Assembly: GCA_001803225.1 (NCBI GenBank)
Contig: MHBF01000126.1
Span: 6,986 to 60,741, forward strand
Direction: 5' to 3'
Origin: Lentisphaerae bacterium GWF2_44_16
GTDB lineage: Bacteria; Verrucomicrobiota; Lentisphaeria; Victivallales; GWF2-45-14
Length of the DNA stretch: 53,756 bases
Part shown: positions 18,434 through 26,560 of the stretch, piece by piece
Layout of the letters: each line of letters opens with the position of its first letter
Numbering within the stretch: position 1 is the first letter of the stretch
The notes under the pieces: model-generated
The model's input: only the letters and a program-made list of their open reading frames with translations
Told to the model about the DNA's origin: nothing
The model's database searches: none
Made by a program: the position numbers and the translations under genes

Positions 18434-21400
18434 ATGGGGAAAGCAATAAATTTTCTGCTGCTGACGTTTCTAATCTCTTTTAATCAAAGCCCGGTCAATG
18501 CGCAAAATGCTGATTCTGCTGTTCTTGCCGGAAGTTCAGTTCCTCCTTTAAAACAGGCACTCGTGGCGGATTTTGAGGCGGATACTCAATTCAAGGCTTT
18601 TCCTCTTGGAAAGGCTTCGGCGAAAATAGTGTCAACAACAGCGTCGAGCGGGAGCAAAAGTATAAGGTTTGAATTTGACGCTGACGGAAAAACTTCGGCT
18701 TCCCTGGTTTTGCCCTTCACTGGAAATATGTCGGAGTATGACAGCATTGCCTTCAATTACTATTGTGAAAATGACAATGGTACCATGTGTACTGTAACCG
18801 TACATGGAAAAGATAGCAAAGAGGCTTCAGACCATTTGGCGAAACTGAGAATAGCCGATGCCAGGGACGGCTGGATGCCGGCGCGCTTTGCAAGAGGCAA
18901 GACATTGAGATTTCGTGGCAAGGCCAACGTAAAAGACGATTGGTCTGATATAACCGGCGTATCTTTCAGCTTTAATAAAGAGATGAAAGGAAAACTCGTT
19001 TTCTATATTGATAATGTCCGCTTCGAAAAAACAAGTGCGGCTTCTGCGAGGAACCTGCTTTACAACAGCAGTTATGAAATTACGAGTACGATAGATGTTC
19101 CCGATGGCTGGAGGCGCGATTTTGACCGGCCGCCTTTCGGAAAGGATATATGGGGCATTGACGAAAGTAACGCATGGCATGGGAAAAAAAGCCTCAGGAT
19201 AGGTCTTAACGGCAAGGAAGCGCATTGCTGGACTAGAAATTTAAGGCTTGTCAAAGACCATGAATACACTTTCTCGATATATATGAAGAGCGATAAGCCC
19301 GGAACTAAAGCGGACATTATAATCAGCGCATTTCCGAAACCCGGGCACTCCGAAGTAATAGTGGACAAGGAATGGAAGCGTTATACGATAAGCGGAAAAG
19401 TTCAGGCCCAAAGGACTTCAATAATTGTCAAGCTTCTTTCAGATTCTGTCTTATGGTTGGATGCCGCCCAGTTCGAAGAAGGCTGCATTGCGAACGCCTA
19501 TAATTGCCCGGATGCTCTTAAGGACAATGTGGGAAAAAAGACGGCGGAGAAAATTTCAAAAGCGTCCTTTGTAAAAAAATCAGTGATAAAACCCGCTGGG
19601 AAATCACCTGTTCTTGATGGGCTCCTGGATGAAAAATGCTGGGCAGACGCGGTCGAAATGAAAGATTTTGTGAAAGTTGATGTGAACGAGTCCTTTCCCG
19701 AGAAGACCGTTGCGAAAATGACTTATGATACTGAAGCCATATACATTGCCGTTAAAGCTGAATGCAAAGATACCGAAGCTTTAAAGGAAAATATAGGAAA
19801 GGTAAAAAATCCCTGGGCTTCCGACAATGTGGAAATATTTATGGATTTCAACAATGAAGGCAACTCATATTACCACTTTGTGAGCAACGCCGCCGGTCAC
19901 AAATATGGCGCGCGTTATAATTATATTGCCTCTTCGAAGACCAAAAAAGGCATTCTCTGGTACGGGGACTGGCAGAGCGCGGGAAGAGTAAACAGGGATA
20001 ACTGGACGCTCGAAGTCAGAATACCCTACACATATCTGGACTTGAACAGCACCTTCAATCCAGACCGTAAAATCGCAGTGAATATATGCAGGACCATCCC
20101 CGATGAAAAAGGCGGCAAACCATCATGCAGTTCATGGTCTTTCTCGGACAACGGCTTCCATAAGTTGCCGAACTTCGGCGAAATAGAGGGCTTCGATTTC
20201 TCCCTCCTCTCTCCTTATAAGATAAATGTCTCGGACATCGGATGGGATAATGACAAGGCGGAAGCGGAGTTGAAAAATCTCAGCGGAAAAGATGTGGAAT
20301 TGAACGTAAAATTTTTCACTGAAACTGCGAAAGATAAACTGGAAACTGAAATTGTAAAGATAAAAATACCTGAAAAAGGAAACGTCAAAGCCTCCGCCCC
20401 GATGAAACTTGATAAAGACGGCTTTTACAAAATTTCACTCAAAGGCGAGGATGCCTCAGGAAAAACCAGAGTAATATCGCAACCCGTTGATATAAAAATA
20501 ACGGGAGCGAATAAAATAAAATTTTCCGGTACAGAATTTGATTTTTACACCCGTGAAACTACAGCTCGTGCGCGTCTTATAATTGAAATGAAGGAAAAAG
20601 AGCTTCAGGGGCTTCTTGCCAGAATTACTCTCAGCGATCTATCGGGCAGTGACGTTTTCAATAAAGATTTCAAAGTCTCAAACGGTGTGAACGACTATGA
20701 GCTCGACATCTCCGGGCTTAAGGAAGGATTCTTCACTGTAAAATTTTCTCTGCATGACAGTAATGGAAAAGAAATAAGCTCAGGGGCTTCGTCGTTCAGA
20801 AAACTTAAACCCGCCGGAAGGGAAGTGCGCATAAACAGATGGGGGCGCTTTCTCATTGTCGATGGAAAACCTTTTATGAGTTATGGTTTTTTTGATAACA
20901 GCATAGCAAAAAAAGCATCATTGGACATCTGGCGTTCTGTCCTTCAGGATATGGCAAAGGCCAACTGCAATACAGTCCTCGGTTATGCCGGCTTAAGAAC
21001 GGATTTGAATAATGCGCTGAAGGAATATCTTGACGAAGCGGATAAGCAGGGAATCAAAGTATGGGTGCATCTGGAAGGAATGCTGACATACTTCCTCCCG
21101 AAAGCACAGGGTGTGAACGATAGATTTAAAAATGCCGACGACGCGGAGAAGGCTATGAGGGAAATAGTAGCTAAATACAAAGACCACCCCGCGCTTCTCG
21201 GCTGGTGCACGTATGACGAACCCGGCAACAGGCCGAATGTCTTTACATCTGAGGTCGTATATAACAGTTATAAGCTTGTGAAGGAACTCGACCCTTACCA
21301 TCCCTGCATACTCAGCCATGTAACGCATATGAGAGAGTCCGATATCTATGGAAAAGCCACGGACATGGCCCTTATCCCTTATATAGCCAGGGGCGGGCGT

Positions 21401-21922
21401 TATGATCATCTCTTTAATGAATTATGGGAATTTGGCCTTCCGCTTATGGTGAATCCTCCATGTTACGGAGCCGCAAGCAGCAGGGACAGGGAACCGACCG
21501 CCGGGGAACAGAGGATCGCTGTTTACAAGGCTGTGATAATGGGCGCGCGCGGGATTTGTTTCTACACCTACAGATGCGCTTCCGAACGGACATGGAGTGA
21601 GATGGCGAAAATGGGGGCAGAGCTTAAAAGTTTTACGGAAATACTCTGTGATACGTCCATGCCCCTGAAACTCAGGATAATAGCGCAGAATGATGATGTT
21701 CTCGCACTTGTCAAAAAACACGGAGGCGAAAATTATCTTTTCATCGTGAATACCGCTCCCGAAAAAGTGGACGCAGGGTTTTCGTGCCAGGATATCGGGA
21801 AGATAAAAAATATTAAAAGACTTTGCGGAAGCGGCGGCGCGTCTTATGAGAAGGAAACGGGAAAATTGAAAATATCGCTTGATAAACAGTCTTCGGCGGT
21901 ATATGAAATAGAAAATTATTAA
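18434..21922 (+). CDS. Large secreted multi-domain protein: CBM-like, CBM9/DOMON-like and TIM-barrel domains
   Basis: 1162 residues with a signal peptide (residues 1-23). GAGGA lies 8 bases before the ATG. Residues about 45-200 and 205-345 look like two jelly-roll binding modules (LVADFEADTQFKAF; NLLYNSSYEITSTIDVPDGW). Residues about 385-585 are a CBM9/DOMON-like module (PVLDGLLDEKCWADAVEM, YDTEAIYIAVKAEC). A beta-rich region follows, then from about residue 800 a TIM-barrel hydrolase-like domain (RFLIVDGKPFMSYGFFDN, ANCNTVLGYAG, ALLGWCTYDEPGNRPN near 927). The overall plan resembles large secreted glycan-processing proteins of PVC bacteria. The catalytic acids and substrate are not assigned. 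It is the first gene of the cassette controlled at 18342-18389, with a broken prepilin gene directly behind it. Confidence 0.75.
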   Translation: MGKAINFLLLTFLISFNQSPVNAQNADSAVLAGSSVPPLKQALVADFEADTQFKAFPLGKASAKIVSTTASSGSKSIRFEFDADGKTSASLVLPFTGNMSEYDSIAFNYYCENDNGTMCTVTVHGKDSKEASDHLAKLRIADARDGWMPARFARGKTLRFRGKANVKDDWSDITGVSFSFNKEMKGKLVFYIDNVRFEKTSAASARNLLYNSSYEITSTIDVPDGWRRDFDRPPFGKDIWGIDESNAWHGKKSLRIGLNGKEAHCWTRNLRLVKDHEYTFSIYMKSDKPGTKADIIISAFPKPGHSEVIVDKEWKRYTISGKVQAQRTSIIVKLLSDSVLWLDAAQFEEGCIANAYNCPDALKDNVGKKTAEKISKASFVKKSVIKPAGKSPVLDGLLDEKCWADAVEMKDFVKVDVNESFPEKTVAKMTYDTEAIYIAVKAECKDTEALKENIGKVKNPWASDNVEIFMDFNNEGNSYYHFVSNAAGHKYGARYNYIASSKTKKGILWYGDWQSAGRVNRDNWTLEVRIPYTYLDLNSTFNPDRKIAVNICRTIPDEKGGKPSCSSWSFSDNGFHKLPNFGEIEGFDFSLLSPYKINVSDIGWDNDKAEAELKNLSGKDVELNVKFFTETAKDKLETEIVKIKIPEKGNVKASAPMKLDKDGFYKISLKGEDASGKTRVISQPVDIKITGANKIKFSGTEFDFYTRETTARARLIIEMKEKELQGLLARITLSDLSGSDVFNKDFKVSNGVNDYELDISGLKEGFFTVKFSLHDSNGKEISSGASSFRKLKPAGREVRINRWGRFLIVDGKPFMSYGFFDNSIAKKASLDIWRSVLQDMAKANCNTVLGYAGLRTDLNNALKEYLDEADKQGIKVWVHLEGMLTYFLPKAQGVNDRFKNADDAEKAMREIVAKYKDHPALLGWCTYDEPGNRPNVFTSEVVYNSYKLVKELDPYHPCILSHVTHMRESDIYGKATDMALIPYIARGGRYDHLFNELWEFGLPLMVNPPCYGAASSRDREPTAGEQRIAVYKAVIMGARGICFYTYRCASERTWSEMAKMGAELKSFTEILCDTSMPLKLRIIAQNDDVLALVKKHGGENYLFIVNTAPEKVDAGFSCQDIGKIKNIKRLCGSGGASYEKETGKLKISLDKQSSAVYEIENY

Positions 21923-21943
21923 CGGGAACGCAAGGCGGGACGC

Positions 21944-22609
21944 ATGAAAGAATTCAGAGGCATACTGGACTTCACTCTTATTGAGCGTGTGTCCAGAAAA
22001 GGCAGAGGGAACTAGACGAATGAAAAGTTTCGTCCATACCAATTATCCAATTCAGGTATGTAGCCTGACCACCGGCAACAGTGGCTCATGGTTGTCTGTT
22101 TGCCGAAGCGTGGTGACAAAACCGCGAGATGGGAAATCCCGCAAAGGAGGACTCATAGGCAGTAGAGCGGTGAGGGGCAAACCAACAGGTTGCAGGAAAA
22201 CGAACGACTGGAGGCATCATAAAGGTAACCCATCAGGAATTACTGTCAGAGATGGGATTGGGCGGAGTCGAGTGCGCGTTCGATGCACGAAGACCGAAGT
22301 CTACAAGGAAGAAAATGGATACGAGCACCTGTGGAAGCCCCGGTGTAAAAGGCGGCGACATGTTGGGAACGCGAGCTGATGCAACTGGAGAGAGCCCATG
22401 CGATTACCGTGAAAGCGGTATAAGCCATGCTGATGGATTCATCTGCGGCCCAAGCTTATTCCGGGGAGGCCATATATATACAGCGAGGAGCGAGGCGCAT
22501 AGGCAACAGCGTGAATGTCCTGTACGCGGATTTGCATGCCGGGGCAAAAAAATATGTGAATATTCCAGCGAACGACAGAGATGTTTTCTGGAGGGAGGGA
22601 GATTATTGA
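21944..22609 (+). pseudogene. Prepilin-like gene broken by an intron remnant
   Basis: ATG at 21944 starts 22 bases after the preceding stop, with AAGGCGGG just upstream. It encodes MKEFRGILDFTLIE, the beginning of a prepilin signal, and then runs into the element at 21989 and stops at 22013-22015. A separate open stretch from about 22424 to the stop at 22609 encodes a prepilin-type C-terminus: AMLMDSSAAQAYSG, then GNSVNVLYADLHAGAKK, the 'N-ILYADGH-like' ending of this protein type. The hydrophobic helix and the middle of the protein are missing. Seen: a 5' piece and a 3' piece of the same gene type flank the element. Inferred: one prepilin gene was interrupted and then partly deleted. Confidence 0.65.
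21989..22423 (+). mobile_element. Group II intron remnant, copy 1 (5' half only)
   Basis: Starts GTGTCCAG and is about 88-90% identical by eye to 24128-24275 over the first 150 bases. Both copies allow the same short hairpins: AGCC with GGCT (AGCT/GGCT with a G-U pair in copy 2), and CGTGGT with ACCGCG (GTCGCG in copy 2, again through G-U pairs). GC-rich, loop-rich sequence continues to about 22423, where prepilin coding resumes. No reverse-transcriptase ORF and no domain V are visible here. The group II assignment rests on the paralogous copy 2, which has a domain V, and on the GTG start. It could instead be another large structured RNA. The exact 3' end is uncertain. Confidence 0.55.
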
Positions 22610-22621
22610 AGGAGAATTATA

Positions 22622-22672
22622 ATGAGGGTTAGATTTTTAGTACATTGCAACCCTGAAAAAGTTAGTCGATAA
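22622..22672 (+). pseudogene. 16-codon orphan reading frame with a good ribosome binding site
   Basis: GGAG at 22611-22614 lies 7 bases before the ATG. The frame encodes MRVRFLVHCNPEKVSR and stops at 22670-22672. The strong binding site and abrupt stop suggest the first codons of a gene whose remainder was deleted, in line with the other fragments nearby. A tiny real peptide is possible. The bases from here to 22789 hold nothing else visible except the next gene's binding site (AGGAG). Confidence 0.25.
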
Positions 22673-22789
22673 ATTTTTCTGAAATAACACCAAACACCAA
22701 CGGTAGAAAAAACGGTGGATTGTGATTTGATGAAGTCAACAGAATGGGAAATTATAGTTTAAAAAAACAAGGAAACTTTAGGAGTTAAA

Positions 22790-23917
22790 ATGAACAGAAA
22801 AATAAATGTTGCATTTGTCGGAGTAGGAGAATTCATAACCGGAAATCATCTTCCCAATATAAAAGAGACACCTGAAAAGTTTAACGTCAGGTGGCTTTGC
22901 GACCTTAACAAGGAAACGCTCTTAGATAGGATAGGAAAATACGCTCCCCAATACAGTACGAATAATATCAATGATGTTACCGCCGATCCGGAAGTTGATC
23001 TTATAATAATCGGTACCCGCCAGTATCTGCGCTTGGAGCTGATAAGGAAATGTGCGGAAGCCGGAAAAAACATTTTTGTCGAAAAACCAATGTCCCTTTC
23101 CACAAGCGAAAGTATTGAAATAATCAAAACTGTCAGGAAATCGGGCGTGCGGCTTCAGGTCGGTTACAATAGACGTTTTGCTCCTGCCGTTGTAAAAGCA
23201 AAGAAACTCTTGGATAAAATCAGAAAGGAAAGCAGTCACCCGGCCATGATTAATTATAGGGCTGTGGATGAATCATATCTATGGCCTGACTGGGCTTTCA
23301 GCGAAAGTCACGGCGGAAAAGTATTCCACGAAGGTTGTCACTTTTATGACTTGGCATGTTTTTTAATGAATAGTTTTCCGGTTTCAATTTATGTAGCAGG
23401 CGAAATAAAAGACAACCAGATAAGTACCCTGAAATTTTCAGATGGTTCGATATTTTCAATAATCAATTCAGGAGAAGGGTGTGCGTCATATCCCAAAGAG
23501 AGAATGGAAGTTTTTTGCGGTTGGAATACGATAATAATGGAAAACTTTATAGAACTGCTTCATATAAAACAAGACGGATGTAGTAAAGATGTTTTTCCCT
23601 TGTTCAGGGAGAAAGGCAAAAGGACGGACAAAATCATAACGCCATCTACTTTTAATCGCTTGGCTCTAAAATGGAGAAAAAATATAAGTGACGAGGAATT
23701 CAGGCGCAGATATTACTATGGTTCTCTTCCAATGGTCAACAAAGGGCATCTTGCGCAGTTTGAATTTATTGCTGAGGCCCTTGAAAACAACAAACCATTT
23801 ACCTGTAATGAAATTGACGGTGCAAACGCGACGTATTTATGTGAGAAAGGCATAGAATCAATTAGGACGGGGAAAGCAATTGGGCTGAATCGGGATTTTC
23901 TTAAAAAGATTTCATAA
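22790..23917 (+). CDS. Gfo/Idh/MocA-family dehydrogenase
   Basis: 375 residues. The N-terminal Rossmann fold carries VAFVGVGEFITGNHLPNI (a glycine-rich nucleotide loop with one Gly exchanged). It is followed by the family motif KNIFVEKPMSLS near residue 95, whose EKP lysine is usually important for substrate handling. The C-terminal alpha/beta domain has QVGYNRRFAP and a YLWPDWAFSESHGGKVFHEGCHFYD stretch with the conserved histidine region. Family members oxidise or reduce sugars and related compounds with bound NAD(P) in the cytoplasm; the substrate is unknown. AGGAG precedes the ATG. It sits inside the LacI-ended carbohydrate cassette, between two damaged prepilin loci. A second family member is at 48292. 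Confidence 0.88.
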   Translation: MNRKINVAFVGVGEFITGNHLPNIKETPEKFNVRWLCDLNKETLLDRIGKYAPQYSTNNINDVTADPEVDLIIIGTRQYLRLELIRKCAEAGKNIFVEKPMSLSTSESIEIIKTVRKSGVRLQVGYNRRFAPAVVKAKKLLDKIRKESSHPAMINYRAVDESYLWPDWAFSESHGGKVFHEGCHFYDLACFLMNSFPVSIYVAGEIKDNQISTLKFSDGSIFSIINSGEGCASYPKERMEVFCGWNTIIMENFIELLHIKQDGCSKDVFPLFREKGKRTDKIITPSTFNRLALKWRKNISDEEFRRRYYYGSLPMVNKGHLAQFEFIAEALENNKPFTCNEIDGANATYLCEKGIESIRTGKAIGLNRDFLKKIS

Positions 23918-23954
23918 ACGAATTAACAATATTTTAATTGCGAGGGAATGATAA

Positions 23955-24127
23955 ATGAGTAAGAAAGTTAATATTGGCTTTGTGAGAATAGATTCCCTAA
24001 ATACTAGAATAGACATCAAAAGTCCACGCACTTTTCACAATCCACTGCTTTATACCAATGCCATATCTGATATTGACGGGGCTACTACTCGTGAAATACG
24101 GGAAACTTTATGGAGGAAGCTTTTTAC
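23955..24127 (+). pseudogene. 5' fragment of an unrecognised gene, cut by the second intron remnant
   Basis: The ATG at 23955 has GAGGG about 8 bases upstream and starts 38 bases after the Gfo/Idh stop. It encodes MSKKVNIGFVRIDSLNTRI and about 38 further residues before the reading frame enters the intron remnant at 24128. The frame stays open to 24305 only by running through the element. The first 58 residues are not recognised. The good start site and the abrupt junction suggest a real gene that lost its 3' part when the element arrived or recombined. Confidence 0.45.
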
Positions 24128-24396
24128 GTGTCCAGAGAAGGCACAGGGAGCTAGACGAATGGAAAGTTTCGTCCATACCAATTATCCAATTCAGGTATGT
24201 AGCTTGACCACCAGCGATAGAGGCTCATGGCTGTCTGATTGCCGACGCGTGGTGACAAAGTCGCGGGACGGGAAATCCTATAAAGATGGAAAAGAAGGAA
24301 TTTGAAAAATGAACAACTATCCGTACAAACATAAGCGAATGACATATGATGAAAGACAGGGGGAAAGCCGCGTGAGGGAAAACTTCATGCACGGTT
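24128..24396 (+). mobile_element. Group II intron remnant, copy 2 (5' domain I piece plus domain V)
   Basis: Begins GTGTCCAG; the first 150 bases match copy 1 (21989). After about 24296 the sequence departs from copy 1, and some 70 bases later a domain V-like hairpin appears at 24366-24396. Only about 270 bases separate the 5' end and the end of domain V, so most of domain I, domains II-IV and any reverse transcriptase are gone. It should not splice on its own. Domain VI with a branch-point A and a clean 3' end could not be drawn. The prepilin gene's start region overlaps its 3' part. Confidence 0.65.
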
Positions 24397-25082
24397 TGGT
24401 CGATGAGGTGAGTCCGGTGAGTCGCAAAGTATTGCGGCGCAGAGGGTTTACTTTAATCGAGCTCCTGATTGTGATAGCGGTAATAGCGATATTGGCAGGT
24501 CTGCTTCTGCCTTCTCTCAGGATGGCAAAGGAGACCGCTAAAAGAATTAAATGCGTAGGCAATCTGAAACAGGTGAATTCCCTCTTGTATTCATATACAG
24601 GGGATTATGACGGCTGGATACCTGCGTCATATCTTAATACCCCTTCGGTCACTTACTGGTACGACCGCCTTGCCGATTACAATGATTCTTTCAAAACTAA
24701 AAAAGGCCGCACCGGGATTTACAGTTGCCCGGTATTTCCCAAATGGTGGACTCTCAGCAGTACCCACGGCAATTATGCGATGAATGAAATTTTCAATGTA
24801 ATTTACTATAGTTTTGTAAAGGTTGAAAAAGTGCAGAAGCCGTCATCGTTGGCGATTTTTCTGGACAGCTTTGAAGTGAGCAATAACAATCAGTCGAGAA
24901 GTGAATTCGGGATATCGCGTTTCAAGGCGGCCACCGATTTCGGGACATATCCGTATTTTTACCACCTTAATACTACAAATGTTATTTTTTTCGGCGGCAA
25001 CTGCGGCTCTTATAGAATGACTGAAGCCCAGAACCTGAACAGCCAAATAAACAACGAACTCTGGAAATATCCGTATAAGTAA
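24309..25082 (+). CDS. Prepilin-like secreted protein (FTLIEL signal) with intron-derived leader
   Basis: 257 codons from the ATG at 24309, which has AAGGA 9 bases upstream. The prepilin signal is [18 protein letters not shown] (cleavage after Gly, Glu at +5), followed by a hydrophobic helix. A soluble domain follows ([38 protein letters not shown] near the end). From the ATG the leader would be 45 residues, far longer than usual, and residues 20-30 are encoded by the intron domain V. GTG at 24408 or 24417 would give a normal short leader ([10 protein letters not shown]), so the true start is uncertain. Such proteins are processed by prepilin peptidase and sit in the envelope. It is 12 bases upstream of a LacI gene. 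Confidence 0.8.
   Translation: MNNYPYKHKRMTYDERQGESRVRENFMHGLVDEVSPVSRKVLRRRGFTLIELLIVIAVIAILAGLLLPSLRMAKETAKRIKCVGNLKQVNSLLYSYTGDYDGWIPASYLNTPSVTYWYDRLADYNDSFKTKKGRTGIYSCPVFPKWWTLSSTHGNYAMNEIFNVIYYSFVKVEKVQKPSSLAIFLDSFEVSNNNQSRSEFGISRFKAATDFGTYPYFYHLNTTNVIFFGGNCGSYRMTEAQNLNSQINNELWKYPYK
24366..24396 (+). ncRNA. Group II intron domain V-like hairpin
   Basis: The lower stem AGCCGCGT pairs with GCACGGTT through one C-A mismatch. A 2-base bulge (AT) follows, then an upper stem GAGG/CTTC closed by a GAAAA loop. The catalytic AGC triad at the 5' base, the 2-base bulge and a GAAA-type loop are the hallmarks of domain V. At 31 bases it is one short of the usual 32 between the flanking pairs; the missing base is in the upper stem/loop, consistent with a degenerate copy. 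Confidence 0.75.
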
Positions 25083-25094
25083 AAGGATTCATTC

Positions 25095-26132
25095 ATGGCA
25101 TACACTATAAAAGATGTGGCGAGGCTCGCGAAAGTGGACCCTTCCACCGTGTCAAGGATACTCAGCAATGCGGCGGGTTTCACTTATCCTGAAAAAACCA
25201 GGAGTAAAGTATTTGCCGCCGCCGCCAGCATCGACTACAGGCCAAGCGAAATGGCGACAATCCTCAGGACTAAAAAAAGCAGGATGATAGGAATAGCCGT
25301 ACAGCCCAATCCGTCCTATGCCGGTTACAGAATGATATCAATGATATTTGACAGCATATCTGAACTCGGTTATACTCCGGTCATCACAGGGTATAAGAAA
25401 GAGGAAGACGGTACATTCACAATGTCCAACGAACTTGGAAGCTTCTGCGGCATTGTATGTCTTTATCAGAATCTTGAAGAGAAGACTGTGGCGTTATGCA
25501 AAAAGCAAAACCTGCAGATGCCGATAGTGTTGCTGGCACGGAGCATTACCTCTTCTCCGCTGGTCTGGTCCGTTGTTTCAAATACGGAGAAGAGCATCCT
25601 TGACGCTGTGCGATACCTTTTTGATGCCGGACACAGGGAGGTAGCCTTGATTTGCTTTGAAGCGGAAAAAGAAGACCCGAAGATAAACGCATATGCCAAA
25701 GCAGTAAAAAAATTAGGGCTCGTTAAAAATCTCATATTCATACAGCCTGTTCCAGAAGAAGATATATATAATGCCGGACAAAATGCGGCAAAATTGCTTA
25801 TGAAAAAGAAAAATATTACCGCGGCTTTATGCGCGAGTGATGAAATAGCGATGGGTTTTATATACGGTCTTTCCTCACTTGGCAAGCGGGTGCCTGAAGA
25901 TTTTTCTGTCATAGGTTTTGACGATTTGCCTTTTGCCAGATATGCCTTTAACGGAATGAGTACTATAAAACAATACTTTGACAAGAAAGCCAAAGTCGCG
26001 GCTGAACTTGTAATTTCTCTGGTGGAAACCGGAAAAAAGCACTCTAAAGACAATCATGAAATAAGTCTTGACTGCGAACTCGTTCTGAGAAATACCACAG
26101 CGCCTTCTCCCTTATCCTTGCATAAAAAATAA
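25095..26132 (+). CDS. LacI-family transcriptional regulator
   Basis: 345 residues. The N-terminal helix-turn-helix is YTIKDVARLAKVDPSTVSRI, followed by a hinge region near RPSEMATILRTKKSRMIGI. A complete sugar-binding domain follows, with AALCASDEIAMGFIYGLSSL and VIGFDDLPFARY near the end, both typical of LacI/GalR proteins. AGGA precedes the ATG and the gene follows the prepilin-like gene by 12 bases. It is the natural regulator of the cassette from 18434, where an operator with central CG covers the start site at 18374-18389. The ligand is unknown. Confidence 0.92.
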   Translation: MAYTIKDVARLAKVDPSTVSRILSNAAGFTYPEKTRSKVFAAAASIDYRPSEMATILRTKKSRMIGIAVQPNPSYAGYRMISMIFDSISELGYTPVITGYKKEEDGTFTMSNELGSFCGIVCLYQNLEEKTVALCKKQNLQMPIVLLARSITSSPLVWSVVSNTEKSILDAVRYLFDAGHREVALICFEAEKEDPKINAYAKAVKKLGLVKNLIFIQPVPEEDIYNAGQNAAKLLMKKKNITAALCASDEIAMGFIYGLSSLGKRVPEDFSVIGFDDLPFARYAFNGMSTIKQYFDKKAKVAAELVISLVETGKKHSKDNHEISLDCELVLRNTTAPSPLSLHKK

Positions 26133-26163
26133 TTGAATTGTATAGGAAATTGTTATCAGAGAA

Positions 26164-26245
26164 ACGGATTTGACGAAGCAAATCCCTCCACGGGATAGAT
26201 ATATTAACGTATAATCGTAGGAGGGTTGCGCGTTGTCGCAACCGT
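26164..26245 (+). repeat. Three-hairpin intergenic repeat, copy B
   Basis: H1 GGATTTG/loop ACGAAG/CAAATCC (26166-26185) is identical to copy A. H2 is CTCC (26186-26189) with GGAG (26220-26223), extendable by ACG/CGT, around a different loop. H3 is GGTTGCG (26224-26230), loop CGTTGT, CGCAACC (26237-26243). Compared with copy A, two neighbouring H3 pairs changed on both sides (C-G to T-A, and G-C to T-A), so pairing is preserved while sequence is not. It lies between the LacI stop and the purL leader. A separate short hairpin CCGGC/ACA/GCCGG follows near 26255. Confidence 0.7.
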
Positions 26246-26319
26246 CTTAAAGTCCCGGCACAGCCGGTTAAGTTCACTGACACTTTTTCTGTTTCGTTAT
26301 TGGGAGATTAGCCGATTAA

Positions 26320-26349
26320 TTGATTCGGGTCGAATGTCTTCGATATACG
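26320..26349 (+). promoter_or_regulatory. Possible purL promoter
   Basis: TTGATT (26320-26325), an 18-base spacer and TATACG (26344-26349). Weak match. If used, it would give purL a leader of about 200 bases containing the hairpins at 26410-26487. Confidence 0.3.
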
Positions 26350-26409
26350 CAAAAAAAAGTCGCATAAATCGTTTCCGCAGTGTTTTTTTGCCGTTTCCTG
26401 ATTAAATTA

Positions 26410-26487
26410 GCAGGTAGGATACCTGCACTTCGTGAAAAAACTCTGTTTTTTCCGTACTGCCGCTCATTTCATTGCGGCAGAAAACAG
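26410..26487 (+). promoter_or_regulatory. Hairpin-rich leader upstream of purL
   Basis: Two strong hairpins. The first is GCAGGTA (26410-26416), loop GGA, TACCTGC (26420-26426). The second is long: CTGTTTT (26443-26449) pairs with AAAACAG (26481-26487) outside CTGCCGC (26457-26463) with GCGGCAG (26474-26480), with a 7-base bulge on the 5' side. No T-run follows, so it is not a standard terminator. It does not match a riboswitch class I recognise. A cis-regulatory role for purine synthesis is inference from position only. Confidence 0.4.
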
Positions 26488-26560
26488 GAAAAGAAATGAC
26501 AGTTTTCTGTAATGTTAAACTGGAAAATTAATTACGTCTTGAATTTAAAAAGGAATATTT

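Noticed and set aside
21981..22379. A 132-codon open frame over intron remnant copy 1, with a similar frame over copy 2
   Set aside because: Differences between the two copies fall at replacement sites more than at silent ones, so protein coding is not being conserved. The shared frame follows from sequence identity.
26410..26487. The long hairpin as a terminator of the LacI gene
   Set aside because: No T-run follows the stem on the plus strand.
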